Positions 37,092 to 46,710 of a stretch of 64,000 nt of DNA are shown in pieces (within the stretch, counting starts at the first letter, position 1; each line of letters begins with the position of its first letter). A model generated the notes under the pieces. It searched no databases and had not been told where the DNA came from. It saw only the letters and a program-made list of their open reading frames with translations. The position numbers and the translations under genes are program-made. The stretch covers positions 35,914,164 through 35,978,163 of the forward strand of contig CM049315.1 in assembly GCA_026874595.1 (NCBI GenBank). Direction: 5' to 3'. The DNA is from Sipunculus nudus. Lineage: Eukaryota > Annelida > Sipuncula > Golfingiida > Sipunculidae.

Positions 37092-38029
37092 GTAAGCTTT
37101 ATTTCCCAAAAAGTAAAATGTTGATTAAGGTACTGAATTTAGCAGGCGTCAAGTTTTCCTTTCTCCCCGGCGCCCCTGAGGCATGTACTAAAACCTCTGA
37201 ATCATCCGCTGCGATTTTTATGGACGAGTAAAACCCTTAAATCCCTTAAATCCACAATGTAAAATTATCAAAAATTTTTACTGGCTCCTTATTTAATTGT
37301 TAGACCGTCAAACGTTTCGTTTATGAAGGAGACATAACAGGTCTGTATTCAATACAACTATAAATGCTTTTCACGAAAATAATAAAAAAATATGTATCCA
37401 CGCGGACTTTCTGGGTGGCCTTTGATTTTTTGTACTGTAGAAACTATAGATTTTAGGTTGTAAAGGTTTTGTTATGATTTATTGCTTGCCGAAAATCTCC
37501 GATATCGGCAAGCTGGTTGGTCAGTCGCGGATGTCTGACTTTCTGTCTGTCTGTCAGTTTGTCTGTCTGTCTGTTTCCTCTCTACAGGTCGCAAATTTGC
37601 AGCAATCGCTTTTCAAACTTACACACTTGATGGAAAATGTTAAATGACAGGAGCCTATTGTTTTTGGTTGATATAGGTCAAAGGTCAAGGTCAAGGTCAT
37701 CAAAAGTATTAAAAACGGTTTTTTCTTCATATTTTGTCACTTTTAGTCGTATTTACTTCAACTGTAGCTCATTTTAATCGTCATTCCAAGGCCTGTCTTT
37801 TGGTGTATAGCTGACCAGTAACCATGGTAACGCATTTTCGGGGAAAAGTGCTTATATTTGAAAATAAGTGGTCTTATTTTTCTAACTTTGTCAGTTTTAA
37901 AGCTACAGAGGTCTAGTTTTTTGCATCAGGTAGCATATAAGTAGTGTTATTTGATTATAAGTCTTGCGATATCTCGTGTAATATCTCATCAAACGAGATA
38001 TTTCGAGATATTACTTAGTGATAGCCTAG
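37092..38029. other. Intron, start of GTCT-rich repeat zone
   Basis: Contains a short (GTCT)n tract at about 37541-37570, a diverged first unit of the array that follows, and an ATATCTC inverted repeat at 37967-38012. Confidence 0.5.
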
Positions 38030-39480
38030 AGTTCACATGCAGGAATCATTTTGAAACTGATATATCTTATGTCTGACATTTATAATTAGAAACGGATTTT
38101 TCATTTTCCGGATATGGCTGCTAGAAGGGCGCTGCACTTGAACCTCCCGAATATACCATTTATTGGACATACCCCCAAAACTATAAACCTCAGTTACAGA
38201 AACTATAGCTTGGTTTCTTCCTCTGGGTCTTTTCCATAACCAGTGAAAGTCATCTGGTCTAAATTTTGTGTCACTTTGTCTGTTTGTCAGTTGTCCTTAA
38301 ATTCGCCTGTTTGCTGGTTCTTCGCCTATATAGCATTCTACAGGCCACAATTTGGAAGGAATCCTTTTGGAACTGGTACATCTTATGTCTTACACTAATA
38401 TCTCGAAATAAATTTTTCATTTTCCGAAAATGGCCGCTAGGGGGCGCTGCACATGACCCTCCCCAACATATCATTTTTAAGCCATATTCCCAAAATTATA
38501 AACCTTAATTACAAAAACTATGGCTTATTTTCTTTCTCTTGGTCTTCCCCAAAACCTGAGTAAGTCATGTGGTCTCATTATTGTGTTACTTTGTTAGTAT
38601 ATCTGTCTATCATTTGTCCATAAATTCGCATGCTTGCTGGTTCTTGTGTCTTACATATACCATTCTTCAGGCCACAGTTTCGAAGGAATCCTTTTGAAAC
38701 TGGTACTTGTTATGTCTTACACTAATTTCTCGAAACAGATTTTTCATTTTCTGGTTCTGGCCGCTAGGGGGCGCTGCAGTCAACGAAATTTAACATATCA
38801 TGTTTCGGCCATATCTCCAGAACTATAAATCTTTATCACATAATTTATAGCAAATTTTCTTCCCCTGGGATTTTTCCATAAATTGGTTAGGTCATCTGGT
38901 CTCAACCTTTTGTCACTTTTCACTATGTCTGTCTGTTTGTCAGTTGTCCTCGAAGTTCGCCTGCTTGCTGGTGCTTGCATGTTGCATATAGTAATGTACA
39001 AGACTCAGTTTTGCAGGAATCCTTCTTAAACTGGTACATCTAATGTCTTGCTATAATATCTAGAATGTGATGGTTCAATTTCTGGGTATGGTCGCTAGGG
39101 GCACTGCAGTCCAACCGTTTCACCATATATATTTTTCGCCATATCTCCAAAGCTATAGATTTTTATTGCATAAATTATAGCTTATTTACTTCCTCTTCTC
39201 CATATTCGGGTAAAGTCATCTTGTCTCAACCTTGTGGCAGCTTGTCAGTATGTCTGTCTGTTTTTCAGTTTCCCCAATTTGTCCTGCTTCTAGGTGCTTG
39301 CATCTTACATATAGCAATCTACAAGCTACAGTTTTGCATGAATCCTTTTGAAACTGGTACATCTAATCTAATTCTTTTTTTCATTTTCTTGGTATTGTGG
39401 CTAGGGGGCGCTGCAGTCGAACCACTTAAATATCAATGTTGGCCTATTTTTGGTAAGACTGCTTAATTGTAGCTTGTTTT
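38030..39480 (+). repeat. Tandem array, five ~320 bp units, CTCF-like core in each
   Basis: Each unit carries, in order: CAGGAATC.TT...AACTGGTACATCT, TTTTTCATTTTC, a GGCCGCTAGGGGGCGCTGC core, CCATAT..CCAAA..TATA, and a GTCTGTTTGTCAGTTGTCC tract. Cores start at 38115, 38431, 38758, 39089 and 39396, with spacings of 316, 327, 331 and 307. Cores 2 and 3 are the best and match the bilaterian CTCF consensus (CCnSYAGRKGGCRSY) almost completely; 1, 4 and 5 have one to three changes. All cores point the same way. Protein binding is inference. Confidence 0.75.
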
Positions 39481-40034
39481 CTTCTATTTCTTCATTGCTC
39501 TTTCACTTTTTGTTTCCACATCATTTCCGGCAAGCGCTCGACCTATGGTCGTCTAGTTTTGATTTTACTGCCATAGTGGATTGTCGCAGTCTTATGATGT
39601 TCAGATCTCGCTTTCACCACTGCTTTCGGTGCTCAATATTTAATTGCGTTTACCCAGTCAGCCTTATTAAGTAGTCGCGGATAAAACTAAGTTAATTTAG
39701 TTATCTTTTTTCGTGTGACGCAAAGCCCGTCATTATTACGTGGCCTGTCGTTAAAGGAAATGATAAATTGATTTGTCACATATTTGGGAAATAGGACAAC
39801 CCGACAAGTAACCCTCCCTCGGATTATCATCCATACGTTGGGTCAATGATTCCAAGGGTGTTTAAGTTTTATTAGACATAAGAAAACATTGAGTATTGTG
39901 GAATTTAAGCATAACGAAGGCATTCTTAAAAATTATAACCTATCAAACATTCATAGAAAAGAATTAATTTACTTGACTGATGCTCAGTTCAATGAATTCA
40001 TATGCAAATATATTTATGTATATCTGCGTATGTG

Positions 40035-40038
<4 letters not shown>

Positions 40039-40097
<59 letters not shown>
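40039..40097. repeat. (TA)n microsatellite at the left end of the Penelope palindrome
   Basis: About 29 TA units ending 30 bases before the left arm. Confidence 0.95.
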
Positions 40098-40099
<2 letters not shown>

Positions 40100-40127
40100 C
40101 TGAATTCTCCGGGTGCTGGCTTAAGAC

Positions 40128-41043
40128 AGTCAATGAACACAAAAAGAAGAGAGACATTAACGCCAACATTTCAAACAATCATATTATTTGGATCACATGT
40201 ACAGATTGTTGCTAAATTTTCAGCTACCCCTGTAGCCTTCGTCAGAGCGAGTGACTAACTGTAAACAAAGCTGATAGTGTGACCCTTCGCTAGGTCAATT
40301 GGGCTGGCTTGCCAGCTAAACTCATTAATCAATCTGATGTCTTGTCAGGACTGGCCTGTGTATGTCCACATGAAAACAGGGCTGCTGGGGTGTCAAAGAC
40401 AGGGAGGGGTTAGTCTCGAGGGGAAAAGTATGTGCTGAGTGCCGGGTATTTACAGAGAAAAGCCAAGTCTTTGTTTAATCCTTTTATGTGCGTACGTAGT
40501 GTATGAATGTGCCTTTGTTCTGATGTGAATCTGTCTTTGCTGGAGGAAAAGTTGCCTTTAAGGATGGTGCATGTTAAATCTCGAAGAGAATGGTCGGATT
40601 TGTTGAAATGTGCGGCCACGGGGAATCCGGGAGTGTTGTCGCGGATGGTTTTTTTGTGGTTGTTCATTCTGAGCCTGAATTTGGTGCCGGTTTCTCCTAT
40701 ATAATTTCCCTCCCCATTGGGGCATTTTTTACAAGTAATGAAGTAAATGACATTTGAGGAATTGCAAGAAAAAGGGCCTGGCCTGAGGGTTATGTTAGAT
40801 CCTGGGGACTGAAATGTGGGTTTGGTGTTTAAAATATCGCAAATCTCACAGCGGCGGTCACCGTATTTGACATTCCCTGACGGGCTGTTCTGTTTGTGTA
40901 GTTTCGAGTGGACAAGCATGCGTTTGAGGTTGGGAGGTTGTCTGTAAGCGGCAACGGGAGGCGTGGAGAAAAGAGAATTTGTAGCGGGATTTGAATTAAA
41001 GTTATTCCAGCATTTTTGTATATTTTTGTTGATAGAGATGATG
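40128..41043 (-). mobile_element. Penelope-like element 3' half, left arm (minus)
   Basis: The 916-base arm is almost perfectly complementary to 41137-42053. It carries the GIY-YIG open frame 40410-40919 and a 3' tail with a hammerhead-like motif (40218-40245), and ends 30 bases from a (TA)n tract. The upstream reverse transcriptase is absent; the arm stops at 41043 where the spacer begins. Confidence 0.75.
40410..40919 (-). CDS. GIY-YIG endonuclease domain of a Penelope-like element
   Basis: A 169-codon open frame on the minus strand. A cysteine-bearing linker (CEICD; then CNSSNVIYFITCKKC) leads into the nuclease: NYIGETGTKFRLRMNNHKK carries the YIG-equivalent and the catalytic arginine region, followed by PVAAHFNKSDHSL, and the conserved glutamate lies in FTSEQRHIHTL. 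In Penelope-like retroelements this domain follows the reverse transcriptase and nicks target DNA. No reverse transcriptase precedes it, so it is a 5'-truncated copy. The frame is open through to its stop, unlike the right-arm copy. Confidence 0.8.
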   Translation of the reverse strand: MLVHSKLHKQNSPSGNVKYGDRRCEICDILNTKPTFQSPGSNITLRPGPFSCNSSNVIYFITCKKCPNGEGNYIGETGTKFRLRMNNHKKTIRDNTPGFPVAAHFNKSDHSLRDLTCTILKGNFSSSKDRFTSEQRHIHTLRTHIKGLNKDLAFLCKYPALSTYFSPRD

Positions 41044-41136
41044 CAGCGAAATGATGATGAAACGAAACAGCCTCCTCAGGTACAAAGAAAAAGACATAAA
41101 TTCACGCATCCCCATGATCCAGGAATTTCACCCGGC
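41044..41136. other. 93 bp spacer at the centre of the palindrome
   Basis: Unique sequence between the arms. On the plus strand it is open and encodes part of the linker upstream of the nuclease (KDINSRIPMIQEFHP), so it belongs to the right-hand copy, which is longer at its 5' side. Confidence 0.7.
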
Positions 41137-41771
41137 CATCATCTCTATCAACAAAAATATACAAAAATGCTGGAATAACTTTAATTCAAATCCCGCTACA
41201 AATTCTCTTTTCTCCACGCCTCCCGTTGCCGCTTACAGACAACCTCCCAACCTCAAACGCATGCTTGTCCACTCGAAACTACACAAACAGAACAGCCCGT
41301 CAGGGAATGTCAAATGCGGTGACCGCCGCTGTGAGATTTGCGATATTTTAAACACCAAACCCACATTTCAGTCCCCAGGATCTAACATAACCCTCAGGAC
41401 AGGCCCTTTTTCTTGCAATTCCTCAAATGTCATTTACTTCATTACTTGTAAAAAATGCCCCAATGGGGAGGGAAATTATATAGGAGAAACCGGCACCAAA
41501 TTCAGGCTCAGAATGAACAACCACAAAAAAAACCATCCGCGACAACACTCCCGGATTCCCCGTGGCCGCACATTTCAACAAATCCGACCATTCTCTTCGA
41601 GATTTAACATGCACCATCCTTAAAGGCAACTTTCCCTCCAGCAAAGACAGATTCACATCAGAACAAAGGCACATTCATACACTACGTACGCACATAAAAG
41701 GATTAAACAAAGACTTGGCTTTTCTCTGTAAATACCCGGCACTCAGCACATACTTTTCCCCTCGAGACTAA
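41051..41771 (+). pseudogene. Penelope-like GIY-YIG nuclease, frameshifted copy
   Basis: The plus-strand frame 41051-41623 covers the linker and nuclease up to RLRMNNHKK, then shifts. The remainder (AAHFNKSDHSLRDL to YFSPRD) is open at 41562-41771. The cause is an A8 run at 41525-41532, where the left arm has seven (40649-40655). Other differences from the left copy are a few single residues, for example VKCGDRR against VKYGDRR. It is a near-identical but broken sister of the minus-strand copy. Confidence 0.8.
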
Positions 41772-42049
41772 CCCCTCCCTGTCTTTGACACCCCAGCAGC
41801 CCTGTTTTCATGTGGACATACACAGGCCAGTCCTGACAAGACATCAGATTGATTAATGAGTTTAGCTGGCAAGCCAGCCCAATTGACCTAGCGAAGGGTC
41901 ACACTATCAGCTTTGTTTACAGTTAGTCACTCGCTCTGACGAAGGCTACAGGGGTAGCTGAAAATTTAGCAACAATCTGTACATGTGATCCAAATAATAT
42001 GATTGTTTGAAATGTTGGCGTTGATGTCTCTCTTCTTTTTGTGTTCATT

Positions 42050-42053
<4 letters not shown>
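41137..42053 (+). mobile_element. Penelope-like element 3' half, right arm (plus)
   Basis: Reverse-complement partner of 40128-41043, one base longer because of the A8 run. It ends directly at the (TA)n tract 42053-42093. Confidence 0.8.
41936..41963 (+). ncRNA. Hammerhead-ribozyme-like motif in Penelope tail
   Basis: CTGACGA is followed by a hairpin (GCTAC, loop AGGG, GTAGC) and then GAAA. Penelope-like elements are known to carry hammerhead motifs of this layout. The first pairs next to the core are A-T and an irregular G, and stems I and III could not be drawn convincingly, so activity is uncertain. A mirror copy lies at 40218-40245 on the minus strand. Confidence 0.35.

Positions 42054-42093
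<40 letters not shown>
42053..42093. repeat. (TA)n microsatellite at the right end of the Penelope palindrome
   Basis: About 20 TA units abutting the right arm. Confidence 0.95.
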
Positions 42094-42095
<2 letters not shown>

Positions 42096-42325
42096 CTGTA
42101 AGGTCACCCGAAAAGTTGTACCTTGCCATTGATTAAGTTCTCAAACCAATTTGCACTTGAATAGGGGTATATCTTTTTTAGGTTATCGACCTATAAACCT
42201 TGTATATTCTTGTAACTGTTGCTAAATTTCTAAATTCTTTGGAAACTAATAACAGGTGAACAATGGTTGTTTGGGTCCTTGTGAATCTTGTATCTGTCCA
42301 TATTTCTGAAGCTTATTTTTCAAAG

Positions 42326-42577
42326 AATGTAAAGCTGATATATTTGGAGAAGATTATCGAGGAACCCAGACTAGGACCGTCAGTCTTAAGACCTGTCAAA
42401 GATGGGACACACAGTACCCACACTCACATCCTTACACGGACGCCAAAGACTTCCCAGATGATTCTATAGAGGAAGCGAGCAACTTCTGCAGAAACCCTGA
42501 CAAGGCACCTACAGGGCCTTGGTGTTACACGACCGACCCAGACACTGAACGAGAAACCTGCAACGTTAAAGCATGCG
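42326..42577 (+). CDS. Kringle exon 4, intact
   Basis: 252 bases, phase 1-1, between TTTTTCAAAG and GGTGAGT. It starts ECKADIFGEDYRGTQTRT and continues KTCQRWDTQYPHSHP, SNFCRNPDKAPTGPWCYTT, DTERETCNVKAC. All six kringle cysteines are present, with canonical YRGT, CQRW, FCRNP and PWCYTTDP. Kringles are roughly 80-residue disulfide-knotted extracellular domains that bind proteins and sometimes lysine. The lysine-pocket Asp-x-Asp of plasminogen kringles (RNPDxD) reads DKA here, so classic lysine binding is unlikely (inference). It lies just before kringle 5 and 5.2 kb after the last broken kringle. Confidence 0.88.
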
Positions 42578-42689
42578 GTGAGTTGGACTGCAAAACCTCA
42601 ACTAGTCATGGCGGAAGGCTAACATTCCAACTATTTGCTTATGAATGTTCAGCAAATTTGCAGCTGTCAAACAATATATATATATAGTG

Positions 42690-42800
42690 TAGGAAAGAAA
42701 AGAGTGACACCATTTATATTGACTTGTTTATTAAACAGGAGCTTTCGAAGCACACAAGAATCTTCATCAGGTGACCACACCGGTGACGTACACACTCACA
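42690..42800 (-). mobile_element. Second Penelope-like tail fragment
   Basis: The stretch holds GGAGCTTTCGAAGCACACAA and CTTCATCAGGTGACC. Read on the minus strand this is CCTGATGAAG...CTTCGAAAGC, a hammerhead-like tail layout often found at Penelope 3' ends. It is a different family from the palindrome. No coding part was seen. Confidence 0.35.
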
Positions 42801-43065
42801 CACATATATATACCGTTGGTCAAGCATAAACTGTTACAAGCGTGATCTAGGCTATGGAACATACAGTGAGTGATACCGGAAACACCAAACAAGTCCCGGT
42901 GGTTTTGTAATACATGCATGTTAATCAGGCTACAATATATGAAGTGTGACCCATTCCCTACATTTCGTTAGAAATATCTATAGAAAAGCATGACTGCAGC
43001 CGTTCTTGTATAATACGAATGGCCATTTGTTATTGGTGTTTTGCATTTTGTCAAACATTTTGCAG

Positions 43066-43317
43066 GCTGCAAGAAGACACGCGCTGGGATCGATTATGCT
43101 GGGAAAATCTCTAGAACTAGGTCTGGATTTACCTGCCAGAGATGGACCGACGTTACCCCGCACGAACATAACCACACGGATGCAGAGAATTTCCCCGAAT
43201 CCAACATTCCGGAAGCAGAAAATTTTTGTAGAAATCCGGATAGAAATCCAACAGGTCCATGGTGCTTTACGGTAGAATATAATGTCAGATGGGATTTCTG
43301 CGATATACCCATATGCA
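43066..43317 (+). CDS. Kringle exon 5, intact
   Basis: 252 bases, phase 1-1, between CATTTTGCAG and AGTAAGT. It reads GCKKTRAGIDYAGKISRT, GFTCQRWTDVTPHEHNH, ENFCRNPDRNPTGPWCFT, then WDFCDIPIC. All six cysteines and the W.FCDIP.C ending are canonical. The RNPDxD position reads DRN, again without the second acidic residue. It joins kringle 4 on one side and the Thr-rich exon on the other in the same phase. It is the last kringle before the stalk and, unlike the rest of the stalk/TM part, is not included in the tandem amplification. Confidence 0.9.
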
Positions 43318-43550
43318 GTAAGTGCAGGGGCCTGTCCTAAATAAAGATATCATAAAATGCATGGCAAATCATCATGAATGCTTTCATTATTATACACTTA
43401 AGCATAGTAATGCCTATTTAACCATGACACATATCCTGAGAACAGACGATAATGAATTATATATATGAAAATGTGAAGCGTGTTAATTCCATAATTAACT
43501 TTAAAGTGTTGCATTATATGTTACTAAATAATATTTGTTCATAATAAAAG
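43318..43550. other. Intron between kringle 5 and the Thr-rich exon
   Basis: AT-rich. The acceptor is a purine-rich ATAATAAAAG at 43541-43550, weak but required by the reading frame. Confidence 0.5.
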
Positions 43551-44887
43551 AGCCAAAGCCCACGCAAGCTCAGGAAAAGTTGAAAGTATCAACAACGGAG
43601 AAACGCACAACTACAGGACTGGAGACAGAAAGAACGACAATTCAGACTACAACTAGTATCCATACATCGACTGTAAAAGAAACTCCTTCAACAGCACAAC
43701 CGACAATGTCAACCAAAATTAAAACTCGTATAACAACAGACACCACGACAACTTCAGTAAGAATACCAACAACAAATGTTCAAACAACTCCCTACCAAGA
43801 AACATCAAGTACTGAGGGGACAACAGACGGACCTACAACAACCATCTTCACAACAACAACGATGAAAGCAAGAAAAGCCGAAAAAGCAACGACAACTAAA
43901 AAAGCAACAAAAACCGAAAAGGCAGCAACGAGAGCAACAACAACCAAGAAAACAACAATGAGAGCAACAACAATAGAGAATACAACAACCAGAGCAACAA
44001 CAACCGAGAAAACAACAACGAGAGCAACAACAACTGAAAAAGCAACAACCACGAAATCAACAACGAACGAGAAGGCAACAACAACAGAAAAAGCAACAAC
44101 AGTGAGGACATCAACATCAAACGTCAAATAACCACACCAACATTGCAAGGAAAAACATCAACCGAGGAAGCAATAATATCAACCGTGGGAGCAAAATCAA
44201 CGGAGAGAGCGACAAAGATCAAAGAAACAACAAAAAAGGACGATTTATCAACAACGCAGTTGGCTAAAACACAGGCAATAATCATGCCCAGAAGAACAAA
44301 AAACCTAGCGACCACTGATATATATGTCACAGCTGTGTATACCAGGCCAGTTGTGGACAAGACTACAGGCAAAAAGGAAGTATCAACCTTACAAATGACC
44401 ACTTTCGATAAAAACACAAAAGGTGAGGAGACGACAACCATCACAATATTATCACCAGCAGAAACAACAGCAGCTGCGAAAACGACAGATGGAAGGACGG
44501 GGCTACAAGATTCGACGGTTTCCTCGGAAATAGAGCAGACCACGTTAACAGGGACCACGGCACAAGTGGTTGTCAGAGTAGATAGTCCGAAAAAAAACAC
44601 ACAAAAGACAGTTCAAACCGTCGTCTCTACTCAGAACAGTTACAACACTGACGTGGACGGATCTATTTCGAAAACACCAGATTTCGTAAAGTCTTCCAAG
44701 ATTTCATCGACCAGATCAACCACGAAAGCCCAGTCACCACGAACTACTATAAAATCTGTACCAATCAGTATATTATTAAACACTCAGGTAACCGGTCACG
44801 GGACAACCGAGAGTACAGAGAGCTTCGGGAAGGGAGGGCCTGCTGTCTCAAAGGAAATGTTAACCAAATTCCATGGTCACTCCGCAG
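43551..44887 (+). CDS. Thr-rich mucin-like stalk exon, with one-base frameshift
   Basis: A long exon from 43551 (KPKPTQAQEKLKVSTTEK) to a GGTAAGC donor at 44888. Thr dominates, with Ser, Lys, Glu and Ala. A 30-base unit encoding RATTTEKTTT is repeated at about 43925-44060. Such Thr/Ser-rich stretches are O-glycosylated stalks in membrane mucins. The frame stops at 44129-44131 (TAA) but continues one base over as ITTPTLQGKTSTEEA to HSAG. The total of 1337 bases is one short of a phase 1-1 exon, so one base is missing at about 44115-44131. The identical break occurs in copies 2 and 3. Cysteines are absent. Confidence 0.7.
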
Positions 44888-45014
44888 GTAAGCATGCTTC
44901 GATTAACTCATAAGAACTCCAATTCCCCCTTTCAGGACAAAAATGTCACTATGTTGCACTTTAGTTATACCTTTATCATTTGTTTCTTCTTGATTCACCT
45001 GTGATATGTCACTT

Positions 45015-45065
<51 letters not shown>

Positions 45066-45152
45066 CATAATAACATTATGCTTACCACGTAGGCAGAATA
45101 TGCCGTCACCAATCACAGAATATAAAAAATTAAATCATTTTTTTTCGTGTAG

Positions 45153-45491
45153 ATCAAGATAACGTAACGTCGTATAATATGTCTAAAACAAAATCCCACG
45201 CGACGTTCGGCGAGACCAGTACAACTAACTCTACAATATCTGAGAAAACTATATGCAAACAATCCGAGACATTTAGACCCACGACAGACAGCAAACCCTT
45301 ATCCAAGGAGTCCGAGAATAGAGAAAACAGAACAGGTGGTATTCCCGTAACATCGGATTCCATTACAATGAGGTATACAACATTTGACAAAGAGGCAACA
45401 AAGTCCACACAGACTGCATACGTTGCAAAGAACACAACGGTACCAAGGCAGTCGGAATACACAACAAGTTCCATTGGGGTCTTTCAAAACG
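45153..45491 (+). CDS. Stalk exon 2 (Ser/Thr/Lys-rich)
   Basis: 339 bases (113 codons), phase 1-1, between TTTCGTGTAG and GGTCAGT. It starts DQDNVTSYNMSKTKSHATFG and ends SSIGVFQNG. It is rich in Thr, Ser, Glu and Lys with a single cysteine (ICKQSE), and has N-glycosylation-type NVT, NST and NTT triplets. No folded domain was recognised. It continues the extracellular stalk. Confidence 0.7.
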
Positions 45492-45903
45492 GTCAGTGAT
45501 GATAATACTTTACTGTAATGTCTGTCTCGTTACATTCACTACAAACAAACTGCTCACTGCCTTTTCTATGAATATTTTGGACATTTATTTCTATTAAATC
45601 TCATATATTATAACGGAACTGATCATTATATTTATTCCGGAGCTGAAACCCATATGTGCATGTGTTCAAATAGCATATGTCAAATCGTACTCTTTAAATC
45701 TGTTTGTAACCTCAAAGAATAAAAAATTTACAAAAAAAAATTATAAGGCGCAAACATTAAAGATAGACGCTAATTATTCCTGGAGTTTAATACGTGCCAC
45801 GACTGTCCTAGCATTTCTGCAAAGATATACGTTGTGTTTACCCGTATATCATGAAAATGTAGTTCATTATACACAATGTTATATATTGTGGTTTTGATTA
45901 AAG

Positions 45904-45990
45904 ATCACACAAGCAAGAAGGCAGTATCAGACATTAAAAATCATGCCTCGCCAGACCCAGCTGCCACAAGAACAGCAAAAGTATTAACAG
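45904..45990 (+). CDS. Stalk exon 3 (29 codons)
   Basis: 87 bases, phase 1-1, between TTTTGATTAAAG and GGTATGC. It encodes DHTSKKAVSDIKNHASPD, then PAATRTAKVLTG. It was found by phase and splice borders, and it is too short for independent proof. It is identical in the three tandem copies. Confidence 0.5.
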
Positions 45991-46291
45991 GTATGCATGA
46001 ACTTCAATTGTCTCAGTGAAGTATCATAAAGAAAATGTAATGCAGAAAACAGCTGCGCTTAACGGTAAAAGGTCATATTATAGAGATAGTATTTACAATA
46101 TCAGGTATTTTTTTGTGCATAACTAACCCAGGCTTTAAATGAATCATTTTGTTTCATCATCCGTGTCACTAATGATGTTACATTACTCTCAGAACCCATT
46201 CATATTACCAATTTTTTTGCAACTACATTACATTGAAACAATTTATGACATTTAATTTTTTCAATTAGGGAGAGACCGATTCTAGTATATG

Positions 46292-46348
<57 letters not shown>

Positions 46349-46650
46349 CTTTAATACTTATACTACATATACGGAAGTCAGATAGTCAGCTAAAGGTGTA
46401 TCTTATAATAGAAATGCCGTTGTCTCATCAAATTAAATGTAAATACGGATTTTTCCATCTGTGTATGTGTAAAGCTGATAAAGACCTAGCCCTAAATGCA
46501 ATGTTACTTAGATTGTTTCGTCCTGAACTATACGAATAAGAAGCAAAGCAATGGTACAACCTTAAATAAATAGAATTTATTGATCCTGTGAATATTGTAT
46601 GAAATGGTAGACAGAAAAGGAATCTCAAAGTATAATAATTAGTAAACTGG

Positions 46651-46710
46651 CTACCGTGGTATAGTGGTAGAACACAGGACTTAAGCCGAGAAATCGTGAG
46701 TTCGAAACTT
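46651..46710 (+). other. tRNA-like Pol III promoter segment in a stalk intron
   Basis: A-box-like TGGTATAGTGGTAG (46657-46670) and B-box-like GAGTTCGAAAC lie 28 bases apart. The acceptor and T stems do not pair well, so this is a tRNA pseudogene or SINE head rather than a tRNA gene. It is duplicated at 54478-54537 and 62298-62357 with the tandem units. Confidence 0.35.

Noticed and set aside
39889-40258. Open frames with IYIYIY tracts (also at 11311, 15129, 44980, 50738)
   Set aside because: They are translations of (TA)n microsatellites.
42263-42469. Signal-peptide exon MVVWVLVNLVSVH directly before kringle 4
   Set aside because: Its frame is one base off the kringle frame without a splice between them, and the hydrophobic stretch is weak.
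43792-44148. Minus-strand open frames rich in Val/Leu opposite the Thr-rich exon (also in the other two copies)
   Set aside because: They are mirror images of ACA/ACG threonine codons and have no start or splice context of their own.
44101-44150. Short intron (GTGAGG to TTGCAAG) instead of a frameshift in the Thr-rich exon
   Set aside because: It would be about 50 bases with no pyrimidine tract, and a single missing base explains the phase total exactly.
46657-46710. Functional tRNA gene
   Set aside because: A and B boxes are present, but the acceptor and T stems do not pair.
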